Shown here in pieces: positions 35,404-44,432 of a stretch of 64,000 nucleotides of DNA (positions are counted from its first letter, which is position 1; each line of letters opens with the position of its first letter). The translations under genes and the position numbers were made by a program. The DNA is taken from assembly GCF_002954775.1 (NCBI RefSeq), contig NZ_PJME01000007.1:248001-312000 (forward strand), given 5' to 3'. The stretch comes from Streptomyces geranii. Lineage in GTDB: Bacteria > Actinomycetota > Actinomycetes > Streptomycetales > Streptomycetaceae. Under the pieces are notes generated by a model that saw nothing but the letters and a program-made list of their open reading frames with translations, was not told the DNA's origin and made no database searches.

Positions 35404-35838
35404 ATGGGACACGCGCACGCCGCCTCCGGCCTGCCCGGCCAGGTGCCGCGGGTCACCGCGATCGCCAGTCTGACGCCGCTCGAAGAACTCGACGAGGAGC
35501 CCTTCCTCGTGGACTCCCGCAGCCAGCACGCGATGTGCGCCCGCTGGGCCGCCGAGCACGGCTACGTCGTCGCCCGGGAGCTGCTCGTACGGGGTCTGCG
35601 ACCCGACCACTGTGCCCTCTGGGACGGCGTCGAGCCCGGCCTCGACCTGTTCGTGGCGCCCAGCCAGCGGGTCCTGGAGCAGGCGCTGACCTCGGTCGAC
35701 GAGTTCACCGCGGAGTGCGCGCGGCGCGGGGTGCGGGTGGAGACCGTGGGGCGCGCTGAACCGTCGTACGACGCCCAGATGAAGGCCCGGGTGCATCGCA
35801 GGCTGTCCATGCCGACCGCGGGGTACGACGGCCGCTGA
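35404..35838 (+). CDS. Unrecognised protein with recombinase-fold-like pattern
   Basis: A 144-residue protein. No family is certain. The stretch SRSQHAMCARWAAEHGYVV is followed by a region ending LDLFVAPSQRVLEQALTSVD and then ARRGVRVETVG. It resembles the helix and strand order of the serine-recombinase catalytic domain (Q...C..WA..HG; D.lvv...R; L...GV.v). The catalytic Ser near the N-terminus and the Arg cluster are not evident. ATG at 35404 has GGGGGA 4 bases upstream. It stands alone between the MBL gene and the membrane phosphatase. Confidence 0.55.
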   Translation: MGHAHAASGLPGQVPRVTAIASLTPLEELDEEPFLVDSRSQHAMCARWAAEHGYVVARELLVRGLRPDHCALWDGVEPGLDLFVAPSQRVLEQALTSVDEFTAECARRGVRVETVGRAEPSYDAQMKARVHRRLSMPTAGYDGR

Positions 35839-35917
35839 ACCCTCGCAGGGCGCACCCGGCGTTGTCAGTCCCTTGTGACAGGGTGGGCACAGGTCGGCCG
35901 CGTGGGCCGGCCGGGAC

Positions 35918-38008
35918 GTGAGGTGTGCGGGCGTGGGTGCGGGGCGTTGGCGGCGGATCGTCAGCCAGATCGGGCGGAGCGTCGCGGTGTGGGCCGTGTC
36001 GACGCTCACCATGCTCGTGCTCGCGGGCATCCTGCCGGACTTCCAGATCCGTACCGGCGACGGCGACAGCGCCACCCGGATCGCGGTCACGGCGGCCATC
36101 GGCGCGGGCGCGTTCGGTCTGCTGTCGGCGCTGGCCTGGCCGGTGCTGGTGCGGCTGCTGCTCCTCGTGCCCGCCCTGGTCCTCGGCCTGCTGGTCTTCT
36201 TCCTGAACGGCGCCCTGCTGCTCGTCGCCCTGCGGCTGACCCCCGCCGACCGCCCCGAGGCGGCCCCGGAGACCGCGGTGGTGGTCGCGGCCGTGATGTC
36301 CGCGGTGGCCTCCGCGACGGGTGCCGCCCTGGCCGTACGGGACGACGACGCCTACCGCAGACGCCTCTACCGCCTCGCCGACCGGCGCGGCACCGCACGC
36401 CGGCTGGAGGGGCCCACCACGCCCGGTGTGGTGTTCCTGCAGCTCGACGGCGTCGGCCACGACGTCCTCGTACGGGCGGTGGAGAAGGGGCTGATGCCGA
36501 CCGTGGGGGGCCTGCTGGACGCCACCCACCGGCTCACACCCTGGCGCACCGACTGGTCCAGCCAGACCGGCGCCAGCCAGCTCGGCATCCTGCACGGCAC
36601 CAACCACGACATCCCCGCCTTCCGCTGGTACGAGAAGGACCGGGGCGAGGTCATGGTCTGCAACCGGCCCACCAGCGCCGCCGAACTGCAGCGCCGGGCC
36701 GTCGAACGCACGGGCGACGGCGGTCTGCTCACCGTGGACGGCGCGAGCCGGGGCAACCTCTTCAGCGGCGGCGCCGACGAACAGGCCCTCGTGCTGTCGA
36801 TCGCGGTCCGGCGGCGCGGCCGGGAGAACCGTTCCCGGGCGGGCTACTTCGCCTACTTCTCCGACCCCGCCAACGCCGTCCGCACCGCCCTGTCCTTCGT
36901 CGCCGAGGTCGGCCGCGAGATCGGCCAGTCGACCCGCGCGCGGATGCGCGAGAAGCGCCCGCGTGTCGCACGCGGCGGCCTCTACCCCCTCGTCCGCGCC
37001 TTCGCGACCGTCGTCGAGCGGGACGTGGTCGTCGCCGCAGTGATGGGCGACATGCTCGCCGGGCGCACCGCCGTCTACGCCGATCTGGTCGCCTACGACG
37101 AGGTCGCCCACCACTCCGGACCGCACGGCCGTGACACGGACAAGGTGCTCCAACGCCTCGACCGTTCCCTCGCGTTGATCGCGAACGTCGCCGAACACGC
37201 CCCGCGCCCCTACCGGATCGTCCTCCTCTCCGACCACGGGCAGAGCCCCGGTGAGACCTTCCGGGGGCGGTACGGCCTCACCCTCGGCGACCTGGTCCGG
37301 GCGGGCTGCGGGCTGCCCGTGCCGCGCAAGGCGCAGCGCACCCACAGCGGCGCCGAGGCCCGGGCCGCCGTACGAGCCGCACTGCGCAGGCCCGTCGAGG
37401 AGAACGGCGGACAGCATGTGCCCATGGGCCGCCACTCCGAACCCCTGGTCCTCGCCTCCGGGAACCTCGGCCTGATCTCCTTCCCGGACGTGCACCACCG
37501 TATGACCAAGGAGGAGATCGACGCCCGCCATCCCGCGCTGCTCACCACCCTCGCCAACCATCCCGGCGTCGGCTTCGTCCTCGTCCGCAGCGAGGAGCAC
37601 GGCGGGGTGGTGCTGGGCGCGCACGGCGCGGAGATCCCCGTGGACGCCCTGGAGCACGAACAGGGCGGTCCGCTGGCCGACTTCGGGCCCGGCGCGGCGG
37701 GCGCGGTCCGCCGTACGCACTCCTTCCCGCACACCGCCGACATCATGGTCAACTCCTCGTACGACCCGGCCGAGGGAGAAGTCCTCGCCTTCGAGGAGCA
37801 GATCGGCTCCCACGGCGGCCTCGGCGGCGCCCAGGGCAGACCCTTCCTGATGGCGCCCCTCGCGCTGTCGGCGGCGGTCGAGGACGGGGAGGAACTGGTC
37901 GGCGCCGAGCACATCCACCGCGTACTGCGCCGCTGGCTGCGCGAGTGCAACGGGCCGCAGGTGCCCGTGGAGGAGCCCCGGGATCCCGGGGACCGGCGGG
38001 CGGCCTGA
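35918..38008 (+). CDS. Membrane alkaline-phosphatase-superfamily protein with N-terminal holin-like domain
   Basis: A protein of about 696 residues. Residues about 15-135 form four transmembrane helices with the layout of 'phage holin family' / membrane protein 4TMS domains (MLVLAGILPDFQI, FFLNGALLLVAL). The remainder is an alkaline-phosphatase/nucleotide-pyrophosphatase-type domain. It contains FLQLDGVGHDVLV (metal-binding Asp), TSQ-like SSQTGASQLGI (Thr/Ser nucleophile zone), DEVAHHSGPH and LLSDHGQSPG (metal ligands). The catalytic part probably acts on a phosphodiester at the membrane. GTG at 35918 or 35933 could start it. Confidence 0.8.
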   Translation: MRCAGVGAGRWRRIVSQIGRSVAVWAVSTLTMLVLAGILPDFQIRTGDGDSATRIAVTAAIGAGAFGLLSALAWPVLVRLLLLVPALVLGLLVFFLNGALLLVALRLTPADRPEAAPETAVVVAAVMSAVASATGAALAVRDDDAYRRRLYRLADRRGTARRLEGPTTPGVVFLQLDGVGHDVLVRAVEKGLMPTVGGLLDATHRLTPWRTDWSSQTGASQLGILHGTNHDIPAFRWYEKDRGEVMVCNRPTSAAELQRRAVERTGDGGLLTVDGASRGNLFSGGADEQALVLSIAVRRRGRENRSRAGYFAYFSDPANAVRTALSFVAEVGREIGQSTRARMREKRPRVARGGLYPLVRAFATVVERDVVVAAVMGDMLAGRTAVYADLVAYDEVAHHSGPHGRDTDKVLQRLDRSLALIANVAEHAPRPYRIVLLSDHGQSPGETFRGRYGLTLGDLVRAGCGLPVPRKAQRTHSGAEARAAVRAALRRPVEENGGQHVPMGRHSEPLVLASGNLGLISFPDVHHRMTKEEIDARHPALLTTLANHPGVGFVLVRSEEHGGVVLGAHGAEIPVDALEHEQGGPLADFGPGAAGAVRRTHSFPHTADIMVNSSYDPAEGEVLAFEEQIGSHGGLGGAQGRPFLMAPLALSAAVEDGEELVGAEHIHRVLRRWLRECNGPQVPVEEPRDPGDRRAA

Positions 38009-38172
38009 GCGCGCGACGCGAGTACGGCTGTCCGCATCCCCGGGGCGCTCGCCCGCCGTTCACCGCACGGGGGCCCGTCTTTCGGGTGCAGTGAGCCGGA
38101 AACTCGCCGGAGTGTGATCGGATGGGGACGTACGGAACCCCGGTATCGGGACCACACGCGAAAGGAAGAACC

Positions 38173-38601
38173 GTGGCCACCACGCGCTCTGCACACACCG
38201 TCTGGGAAGGCAACCTGCTGGAGGGCAGCGGCGTTGTCACTTTCGACTCCTCCGGGGCCATCGCCGAGCAGCCCGTGACGTGGGCCTCCCGCGCCCAGGA
38301 CGCGAACGGCAAGACCAGCCCCGAGGAGCTGATCGCCGCCGCCCACTCCAGCTGCTTCTCGATGGCGTTCTCGCACGCCCTCGCCGGTGCCGGCACCCCG
38401 GCCACCAGGCTCACGACCTCGGCCGACGTCGTCTTCCAGCCGGGTGAGGGCATCACCGGCATCCACCTCACCGTGGAGGGCACCGTCCCGGGCATCGACG
38501 AGGAGGCCTTCGTCGCCGCCGCCGAGGGCGCCAAGGAGAACTGCCCGGTCAGCAAGGCCCTGACCGGTACGACGATCACCCTGTCGGCGAAGCTCGCCTG
38601 A
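38173..38601 (+). CDS. OsmC family peroxiredoxin
   Basis: A 142-residue thiol peroxidase that reduces organic hydroperoxides in the cytoplasm. The peroxidatic Cys61 lies in AAAHSSCFSMAFSHAL, and the resolving Cys124 in AKENCPVSKAL. TSPEELIAAAH is the family signature. The GTG at 38173 follows AAGGAAG, and the longer frame from 38122 has no such site. It sits 159 bp before a DnaK paralogue, giving a small stress-related pair. Confidence 0.9.
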   Translation: MATTRSAHTVWEGNLLEGSGVVTFDSSGAIAEQPVTWASRAQDANGKTSPEELIAAAHSSCFSMAFSHALAGAGTPATRLTTSADVVFQPGEGITGIHLTVEGTVPGIDEEAFVAAAEGAKENCPVSKALTGTTITLSAKLA

Positions 38602-38670
38602 CGCTCCGCCAAGGCCGGGCACGCCCCCTGCCGCGCCCCTCGATGTCCGAGGTGCGCGGCATCGTCGTTT

Positions 38671-38724
38671 CCGGGTACCCGGTTCGGAGGAAGGATTGAC
38701 AAGCGGGAAGCCACGATTTGTGGT
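38671..38724 (+). promoter_or_regulatory. Possible promoter of the dnaK paralogue
   Basis: TTGACA at 38696-38701 is a perfect -35 box. With a 17-bp spacer the -10 is TGTGGT (38719-38724), a weak match. A 12-bp palindrome CCGGGTACCCGG (38671-38682) lies just upstream. No HAIR (HspR) or CIRCE inverted repeat was seen, unlike the main dnaK operon of Streptomyces. Confidence 0.35.
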
Positions 38725-38760
38725 GGAGGGCGGGAATCGTCCCGACGGAAGGGGTCAGCC

Positions 38761-40617
38761 ATGGCACGTGCGGTCGGGATCGATCTGGGGACCACGAACT
38801 CGGTGGTGGCCGTCCTGGAGGGCAGTGAGGCCACCGTCGTCGCGAACGCCGAAGGGGCCAGGACCACACCGTCCGTCGTGGCCTTCGCGAAGAACGGCGA
38901 GGTGCTCGTCGGCGAGGTCGCCAAACGGCAGGCCGTGACGAACGTGGAGCGCACGGCCCGCTCCGTCAAACGCCATATGGGCGACGGGGGTTGGCGGTTC
39001 CCCGAACAGGGTTCCGTGGACGGCACCCGCTACCGCGCCCAGGAACTCTCCGCCCGCGTGCTGCAGAAGCTGAAGCGGGACGCGGAGGCGTATCTCGGCG
39101 AGGACGTCTCGGACGCGGTGATCACCGTGCCGGCGTACTTCGACGACGCCCAGCGGCAGGCCACCAAGGAGGCCGGGGAGATCGCCGGTCTGAAGGTGCT
39201 GCGGATCATCAACGAGCCGACCGCCGCCGCCCTCGCCTACGGCCTCGACCGGGGCGAGGAGCAGACCGTGCTCGTCTTCGACCTCGGCGGCGGCACCTTC
39301 GACGTGTCGCTCCTGGAGATCGGCGACGGCGTCATCGAGGTCAAGGCGACCAACGGCGACACCCAACTCGGCGGCGACGACTGGGACCAGCGGATCGTCG
39401 ACCACCTCGTCAAACGCTTCAAGGGACAGCAGGGCATCGACCTCGGCAACGACAAGATGGCGCTGCAACGGCTGCGCGAGGGCGCCGAGAAGGCCAAGAT
39501 CGAGCTGTCGAGTTCGTCCGAGACGACCGTCAACCTGCCCTACATCACCGCCTCCGCCGACGGCCCGCTGCACCTTGAGGAGAGGCTGACGAGGGCTCAG
39601 TTCCAGGAACTGACCGCCGACTTGCTCGACCGCTGCAAGACCCCCTTCAACCAGGCCATCAAGGACGCGGGCGTGAAGCTCGCCGTCATCGACCACGTCA
39701 TCCTGGTCGGCGGCTCGACCCGGATGCCGGCCGTCACCGACCTGGTCAAGGAACTCACCGGCAAGGAACCGCACAAGGGCGTCAACCCGGACGAGGTCGT
39801 CGCGCTCGGCGCCACCCTCCAGGCGGGTGTCATCCGCGGCGACGTCAAGGACGTACTGCTGCTCGACGTCACGCCGTTGTCCCTCGGCATCGAGACCAAG
39901 GGCGGCATCATGACCAAGCTCATCGAACGCAACACGACCATTCCCACCCGGCGTTCGGAGATCTTCACGACCGCCACCGACAACCAGCCCTCGGTCGGCA
40001 TCCAGGTGTATCAGGGCGAGCGGGAAATCGCCGCGTACAACAAGAAGTTGGGCGTCTTCGACCTCACCGGGCTGCCTCCGGCGCCGCGTGGCGTGCCGCA
40101 GATCGAGGTCGCCTTCGACATCGACGCCAACGGGATCATGCACGTCTCGGCGAAGGACCTCGCCACCGGACGCGAACAGAAGATGACCGTCACGGGCGGC
40201 TCGGCGCTCGCCAAGGACGACATCGACCGGCTGATGCGGGAGGCGGAGCAGTACGCGGAGGAGGACCGGCGGCGCCGGGAGGCCGCCGAGACGCGTAACC
40301 ATGCCGAGCAACTCGTGTACCAGACCGAGAAGTTCGTGCGGGACAACGAGGAACGGGTTCCTGCGGAGGCGAAGGTGGAGGTTGGCTCGGCTGTTGCCGA
40401 GGTGAAGGGGTTGCTGGCGGAGGAGAGTGATGTGGTGGCGCTGCGGGCGGGGGTGGAGAAGCTTGCCACTGTCAGTCAGCGGATGGGGCAGGCGATGTAT
40501 GCGCAGGCTGCTCCTCAGCAGGAGGATGTCGCTCCTGCTGAGGAGGAGGGGGTTGTGGATGCCGAGATTGTTGATGAGGAGAGGGAGTCGGGGGACGGGA
40601 AGGGGCGGGGGGTGTAG
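38761..40617 (+). CDS. dnaK: Hsp70 chaperone DnaK (second, stand-alone copy)
   Basis: A 618-residue ATP-driven chaperone. The nucleotide-binding domain (1-370) has [38 protein letters not shown] and [10 protein letters not shown]. The substrate domain follows, with [13 protein letters not shown] and the lid region to about 560. An acidic tail ends the protein. Length and motifs are normal. Unlike the main dnaK-grpE-dnaJ-hspR operon, no co-chaperone gene follows, so this is a paralogue probably served by partners encoded elsewhere. The last 250 bp shift to unusually GTG/GAG-rich codons. Confidence 0.93.
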   Translation: MARAVGIDLGTTNSVVAVLEGSEATVVANAEGARTTPSVVAFAKNGEVLVGEVAKRQAVTNVERTARSVKRHMGDGGWRFPEQGSVDGTRYRAQELSARVLQKLKRDAEAYLGEDVSDAVITVPAYFDDAQRQATKEAGEIAGLKVLRIINEPTAAALAYGLDRGEEQTVLVFDLGGGTFDVSLLEIGDGVIEVKATNGDTQLGGDDWDQRIVDHLVKRFKGQQGIDLGNDKMALQRLREGAEKAKIELSSSSETTVNLPYITASADGPLHLEERLTRAQFQELTADLLDRCKTPFNQAIKDAGVKLAVIDHVILVGGSTRMPAVTDLVKELTGKEPHKGVNPDEVVALGATLQAGVIRGDVKDVLLLDVTPLSLGIETKGGIMTKLIERNTTIPTRRSEIFTTATDNQPSVGIQVYQGEREIAAYNKKLGVFDLTGLPPAPRGVPQIEVAFDIDANGIMHVSAKDLATGREQKMTVTGGSALAKDDIDRLMREAEQYAEEDRRRREAAETRNHAEQLVYQTEKFVRDNEERVPAEAKVEVGSAVAEVKGLLAEESDVVALRAGVEKLATVSQRMGQAMYAQAAPQQEDVAPAEEEGVVDAEIVDEERESGDGKGRGV

Positions 40618-40647
40618 GTGCGTTGCGGGGTGCGGGTTCGATGTGGC

Positions 40648-40697
40648 TTGTCGCGCCGTTCCCCGCGCCCCTGAAGGGGCGCTGTCGCGCCCTTCAG
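40648..40697. terminator. Bidirectional terminator; intergenic element copy 2
   Basis: This is the same element as at 25202 and 58560. Two overlapping hairpins are possible: GCGCCCCT-GA-AGGGGCGC (40665-40682), and an alternative from 40671 to 40697 whose arms begin CTGAAGGG and end CCCTTCAG. It lies between convergent dnaK and methyltransferase genes. Confidence 0.65.
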
Positions 40698-41509
40698 GGT
40701 TTGCGGGCCACCCCTGCGTACACCGGGACGATTCCCTCCGCCTGGGCCTCCACGTCCTCCGGTTCCGGGCGCCAGCCGTAGACCGGGATGATGCCCGGGC
40801 CCAGTAGGTCCAGGCCGTCGAAGAAGCGGTGGAACTCGGGCAGGGAGCGGGGGAAGAAGGGGGTGCCGCTGCGGCGGAAGTGTTCTGCCGCCTTGGTGAT
40901 GGCCTCGGGGCTGAGGTCCGGGGTGACCTGGGAGAGGACCAGGTAGCTGCCGGGGGCGAGCGCGTCGACGTACTTCTTCAGGAGGCCGTGGACGTCGTCG
41001 CCCTCGGGGTCGTCGCCCAGGTAGTGGGTCAGTGCGACCAGGGACAGCGCGATGGGCCGGGTGAAGTCCAGGGACTCGGCGGCCAGGCCCAGGATCGTCT
41101 CGGGGTCGCGGGCGTCCGCGTGCACGTACTCCGTCGTGCCCTCGGGGGTGCCGTGCAGGAGGGCCTGCGCGTGCCGAAGGACGATCGGGTCGTTGTCCGC
41201 GTACACCACCTTGGACTCGGGGGCGACGCTCTGGGCCACCTGGTGCAGGTTCGGCTCGGTGGGGATGCCCGTGCCGATGTCCAGGAACTGGCGGATACCG
41301 GCCTCGGCGGCGGTCCGGGTCGCCCGGCGCATGAACCGGCGGTTGGCGCGCGCGCCGCGCAGCACCGTGCCGTCCACGGCGAGGATCTTGCGGGCCAGCT
41401 CCTCGTCCACCGGGTAGTTGTCCTTGCCGCCCAGCCACCAGTCGTAGACCCGGGCGGGGTGCGGTCTGCTGGTGTCGATACGGGGTGCTGCGCCCTCGGG
41501 TCCGGTCAT
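40694..41509 (-). CDS. DUF574-type SAM-dependent methyltransferase
   Basis: A 271-residue member of the actinobacterial DUF574 (Methyltransf_19) group. It has RPHPARVYDWWLGGKDNYPVD near the N-terminus (given in part), the SAM motif FLDIGTGIPTEPNLHQVA, and YADNDPIVLRHA with the acidic ribose ligand. DALAPGSYLVLSQV is the motif-IV/post region. The methyl acceptor is unknown. ATG at 41509 has AGGAG about 9 bases upstream. It is often found next to HTH-DUF5753 regulators, as here. Confidence 0.88.
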   Translation of the reverse strand: MTGPEGAAPRIDTSRPHPARVYDWWLGGKDNYPVDEELARKILAVDGTVLRGARANRRFMRRATRTAAEAGIRQFLDIGTGIPTEPNLHQVAQSVAPESKVVYADNDPIVLRHAQALLHGTPEGTTEYVHADARDPETILGLAAESLDFTRPIALSLVALTHYLGDDPEGDDVHGLLKKYVDALAPGSYLVLSQVTPDLSPEAITKAAEHFRRSGTPFFPRSLPEFHRFFDGLDLLGPGIIPVYGWRPEPEDVEAQAEGIVPVYAGVARKP

Positions 41510-41606
41510 GCCGTCGCTGCTCCTGGTCCTGGGTACTGGATTCTGGGAAGTGGGTCCGGTGTGGGGGGACGTGGAGCACTTGCCTTGTACGTGGGGGGAG
41601 TTGGGG

Positions 41607-42470
41607 TCAGTAGCCGTCGCGGTACTCGGCGATGATCTCCTTGGTGCGCTGGGCCGACGCGGCACCCGCCGTCATGTGGTCCAGGACCTCCAGATGCGAG
41701 GCCACCTCCCGGCGGGAGTCCAGATAGAGCGCACCGGTCAGATACTCGGTGTAGACCATGTCGGGCAGTTCCGGCTCGGCGAAGCGGAACAGTTCGAAGG
41801 GCGCCGATGTCCCGGGGTGCGGGCCGTCCCTGAACTCGGCGACCTGGATGGTGACATGGCCGCTCTCGGAAGCGTCGAGGAGCCGGTCCAGCTGCTCGCG
41901 CATGACCTCGCCGCGGATGCTCACGGGCCGCCGCAGCACCGTCTCGTCGATGATCACCCATAGGTGGGGCGGGTGTTCGCGGGTCAGCAGCTTCTGCCGG
42001 GCCATGCGCAGCGACACATGCCGCTCGACCGCCTCGGGGCCGGTGTGCCCGATCGTCCCGGCCTCCATGACCGCACGCGCGTAGTCCGGGGTCTGCAACA
42101 GGCCGGGCACGAAGTGCGGTTCGTACGAGCGGATCAGCCGGGCGGAGCCCTCCAGGCTCACATGCATGCTGAACCAGTCCGGCAGGACGTCGGAGAAGCG
42201 CTGCCACCAGCCGGGCTCGTTGGCCTCCTCGGCCAGGTCCACGAAGACGGCCACCTCGTCCTCGGGCACGCCGTACGTCGTCAACAGCACATGTACGTAC
42301 GGGATTTTGAGGGCGACCTCGGCCATCTCCATCCGCCGTACGGTCGCCGAGGCCACCCGCAGCACCCGCGCGGCCTCTTCCCGCTTCAGCCCGGCGGCCT
42401 CGCGCAGCTCCTGGAGCCGTCTTCCGAGCACCACTTGACCCACGGTGGGCGCAGCCCGCCGCTCACTCAC
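41607..42470 (-). CDS. HTH-DUF5753 regulator (WhiJ-like)
   Basis: A 287-residue regulator with an N-terminal XRE-type HTH (LGRRLQELREAAGLKREEAARVL, quoted here only to show position about 16-38) and a C-terminal DUF5753 domain (YEPHFVPGLLQTPDYARAV, PDMVYTEYLTGALYLD). Such proteins act in pairs with small DUF397 proteins in Streptomyces development. No DUF397 gene is adjacent. GTG start at 42470. The gene lies upstream of the DUF574 methyltransferase on the same strand (97 bp gap), so the two may be cotranscribed. Confidence 0.85.
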   Translation of the reverse strand: MSERRAAPTVGQVVLGRRLQELREAAGLKREEAARVLRVASATVRRMEMAEVALKIPYVHVLLTTYGVPEDEVAVFVDLAEEANEPGWWQRFSDVLPDWFSMHVSLEGSARLIRSYEPHFVPGLLQTPDYARAVMEAGTIGHTGPEAVERHVSLRMARQKLLTREHPPHLWVIIDETVLRRPVSIRGEVMREQLDRLLDASESGHVTIQVAEFRDGPHPGTSAPFELFRFAEPELPDMVYTEYLTGALYLDSRREVASHLEVLDHMTAGAASAQRTKEIIAEYRDGY

Positions 42471-42686
42471 GCCACGCCTCCCCTACGCGCCGAAGTACAG
42501 CGAGCAGTGTGTCACGTTCCGCTGTCGCACTGACAGGTTCGAGCCATGGAGATTACCCAGGAAGTAATGGCCCTTCGCGGACCCGCGCGGAAGAGTGAAG
42601 GCAACGGGTTCCGGGCCGGCGCACTCCGGTCCGGGGCCCGGGTTCCCCCAATTTTCCGGCCTGACCTCGACGGAGGGCGATCCGCC

Positions 42687-43103
42687 ATGTCCGCAGCCCA
42701 GTTCGCCGCACTCGCCGCCCGGACCACCGAACCGACCGTGATGCTACGCCGCTTCCTCGCCCTCGACGCCCTGGTGACCGGTGCGAACGCGGTCGCCTAC
42801 CTGGTGGCGGCCGGTCCGCTCGCCCGCCTCCTCGGCGTCGGCCCGGGGCTGCTGCTCGAACTCGGCCTGGTACTGGCCGGGTACGCCGGGGGTGTCGGAT
42901 GGCTGGCCTTGCGGCGGCGGCCCGCCGTGCTTGCGGTGCGGGTCGTGATCGAGGTCAACCTCGCCTGGGCGCTGCTGAGTTGTGTCGCGCTCGCGCTGTG
43001 GCTCTCGCCGAGTGCGGCCGGGGCCGGGTGGACGGTGCTGCAGGCGGCCGTCGTGGCCGGATTCGCCGGCCTGCAGTACGTGGCACTGAGGGCCTGCCGC
43101 TGA
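42687..43103 (+). CDS. Small integral membrane protein
   Basis: A 138-residue protein with four transmembrane helices (about 24-42, 47-68, 77-102 and 108-130). It begins SAAQFAALAARTTEPTVMLRRFLALDALVTG, of which the last part enters helix 1. No catalytic motif is visible. ATG at 42687 has CGGAGGG upstream; the longer frame from 42546 is less likely. It diverges from the HTH-DUF5753 gene by 216 bp. Confidence 0.72.
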   Translation: MSAAQFAALAARTTEPTVMLRRFLALDALVTGANAVAYLVAAGPLARLLGVGPGLLLELGLVLAGYAGGVGWLALRRRPAVLAVRVVIEVNLAWALLSCVALALWLSPSAAGAGWTVLQAAVVAGFAGLQYVALRACR

Positions 43104-43152
43104 GGGCAGTCCGCTGCGGCGGCCCCGCCGGCCGGATCTCTCCGCGTGGGCG

Positions 43153-43998
43153 TCAACTCACCATCGAGTGCAGGTACTTGACCGTCGCCGGGTCGGCCGG
43201 AAGAAGCGTCTCGATGGCCAGCTCGGCGACGGTGATGTCCATCGGGGTGTTGAAGGTGGAGATGGACGAGATGAAGGAGAGCACCCGGCCCTCGTGCTCG
43301 ATCCGCATCGGCAGCGCGAACGGGGTCACGGACTCGGCGGGACCGTCCGCCGGGCTCGCCTCCCGCCGCACCACCGGATACGCGGCGACCTCCTCGTACA
43401 GCGCGCGCAGCGGGGCCGAGCGGTGCAGGGCGATCTCGCGTTCCATCTGGGCCAGCAGATGCCCGCGCCACTCCGGGAGGTTGTGGATGCGCGGGGCGAG
43501 ACCCTCCGGGTGCAGGGTCAGACGCATCGCGTTGACCTGCGGCGCGAGCAGGAAATCGGGGAGACCGTCGAGGAGCATCAGGATGCCCCGGTTCGCGGCC
43601 AGGACGTTGTACGTGGCGTCGACCACGAACGCCGGATAGGGCTCGTACCCCTGGATCAGCCGCTCGACGCCGTCGCGCAGGGACGCGAGCGCCGGGTCGT
43701 CGAGCGGGGTCTCGCGGTAGCGCGGGGCGTAACCGGCTGACAGGAGAAGGGCGTTGCGCTCCCGGACCGGCACGTCCAGGTGCTCCGCGAGCCGCAGGAG
43801 CAGTTCCTCGCTCGGCCGGGAGCGGCCCGTCTCGACGAAGCTGATGTGCCGGGTGGACGAGTCGGCCCGCAGCGCCAGTTCGAGCTGGCTGACGCGCCGC
43901 CGCTCCCGCCAGGCCCGCAGCAGCGGGCCCACTCCCTCGATCGCCGGGTCCCTGGGGGTGGTGGGGCGGGCGGCGCCGCCAGGCTGGGCCGTCGTCAT
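43153..43998 (-). CDS. XRE-family regulator with MmyB-like ligand domain
   Basis: A 281-residue regulator. An HTH_31-type XRE domain occupies about residues 22-80 (LLRAWRERRRVSQLELALRA, RHISFVETGRSRPSEELL). The C-terminal MmyB-like domain (LIQGYEPYPAFVVDATYNV, AANRGILMLL) resembles a PAS-type ligand pocket, often for fatty acids. ATG at 43998. It diverges from the pterin dehydratase gene by 107 bp and may control it or itself. Confidence 0.85.
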   Translation of the reverse strand: MTTAQPGGAARPTTPRDPAIEGVGPLLRAWRERRRVSQLELALRADSSTRHISFVETGRSRPSEELLLRLAEHLDVPVRERNALLLSAGYAPRYRETPLDDPALASLRDGVERLIQGYEPYPAFVVDATYNVLAANRGILMLLDGLPDFLLAPQVNAMRLTLHPEGLAPRIHNLPEWRGHLLAQMEREIALHRSAPLRALYEEVAAYPVVRREASPADGPAESVTPFALPMRIEHEGRVLSFISSISTFNTPMDITVAELAIETLLPADPATVKYLHSMVS

Positions 43999-44105
43999 GG
44001 GACGACGGTAGCCGAGGCGGACGCGGGCACCCTCCTGACCTGGGCCGGAAAGCCCGGCTTGTGGCACGCTGGGAGGGCACCCCACATCGCGGAAGGAGCG
44101 TGGTC

Positions 44106-44411
44106 ATGCCCGTCGAACCGCTGTCGCAGAAGGAGATCGACGACCGGCTGGCGGAACTGCCGGGCTGGTCGCTCGACGGAGACCGCATCGCCCGCTCCTA
44201 CCGGCTCGCCTCGCACTTCGCGGCGGCTGCGCTGGTCGTCCACATCGCCCAGGTCCAGGAGGAACTGGGCCACCACTCCGACCTCGCCCTCGGCTACAAC
44301 ACCGTGTCGCTCACCGTGAACACCCACAGCGCGGGCGGCGCGGTCACGGACCTCGACTTCCAGCTCGCCCGCAGAGTCGAGGACCTCGCACCGGGGCACG
44401 GGGCGAGCTGA
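44106..44411 (+). CDS. 4a-hydroxytetrahydrobiopterin dehydratase (PCD/DCoH)
   Basis: A 101-residue enzyme that dehydrates 4a-carbinolamine pterins after aromatic amino-acid hydroxylation. It contains LPGWSLDGDRIARSY, then VHIAQVQEELGHHSDLALGYNTV, whose paired His residues and the pattern H-H-(P/S)-x-x are catalytic. LTVNTHSAGGAVTDLDFQLA is the C-terminal part with the third His. The length is normal. No hydroxylase gene is nearby. A GTG-started methyltransferase follows after 21 bp and is probably cotranscribed. Confidence 0.88.
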   Translation: MPVEPLSQKEIDDRLAELPGWSLDGDRIARSYRLASHFAAAALVVHIAQVQEELGHHSDLALGYNTVSLTVNTHSAGGAVTDLDFQLARRVEDLAPGHGAS

Positions 44412-44432
44412 CCGGGCCGAAGGAACAGGATC

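Noticed and set aside
35705..37918. A 737-codon minus-strand frame
   Set aside because: It is antisense to the membrane phosphatase and contains no recognisable domain.
35918..38008. Prophage or lysis gene suggested by the holin-like domain
   Set aside because: No endolysin, capsid, terminase or integrase is nearby, and the domain is fused to a phosphatase.
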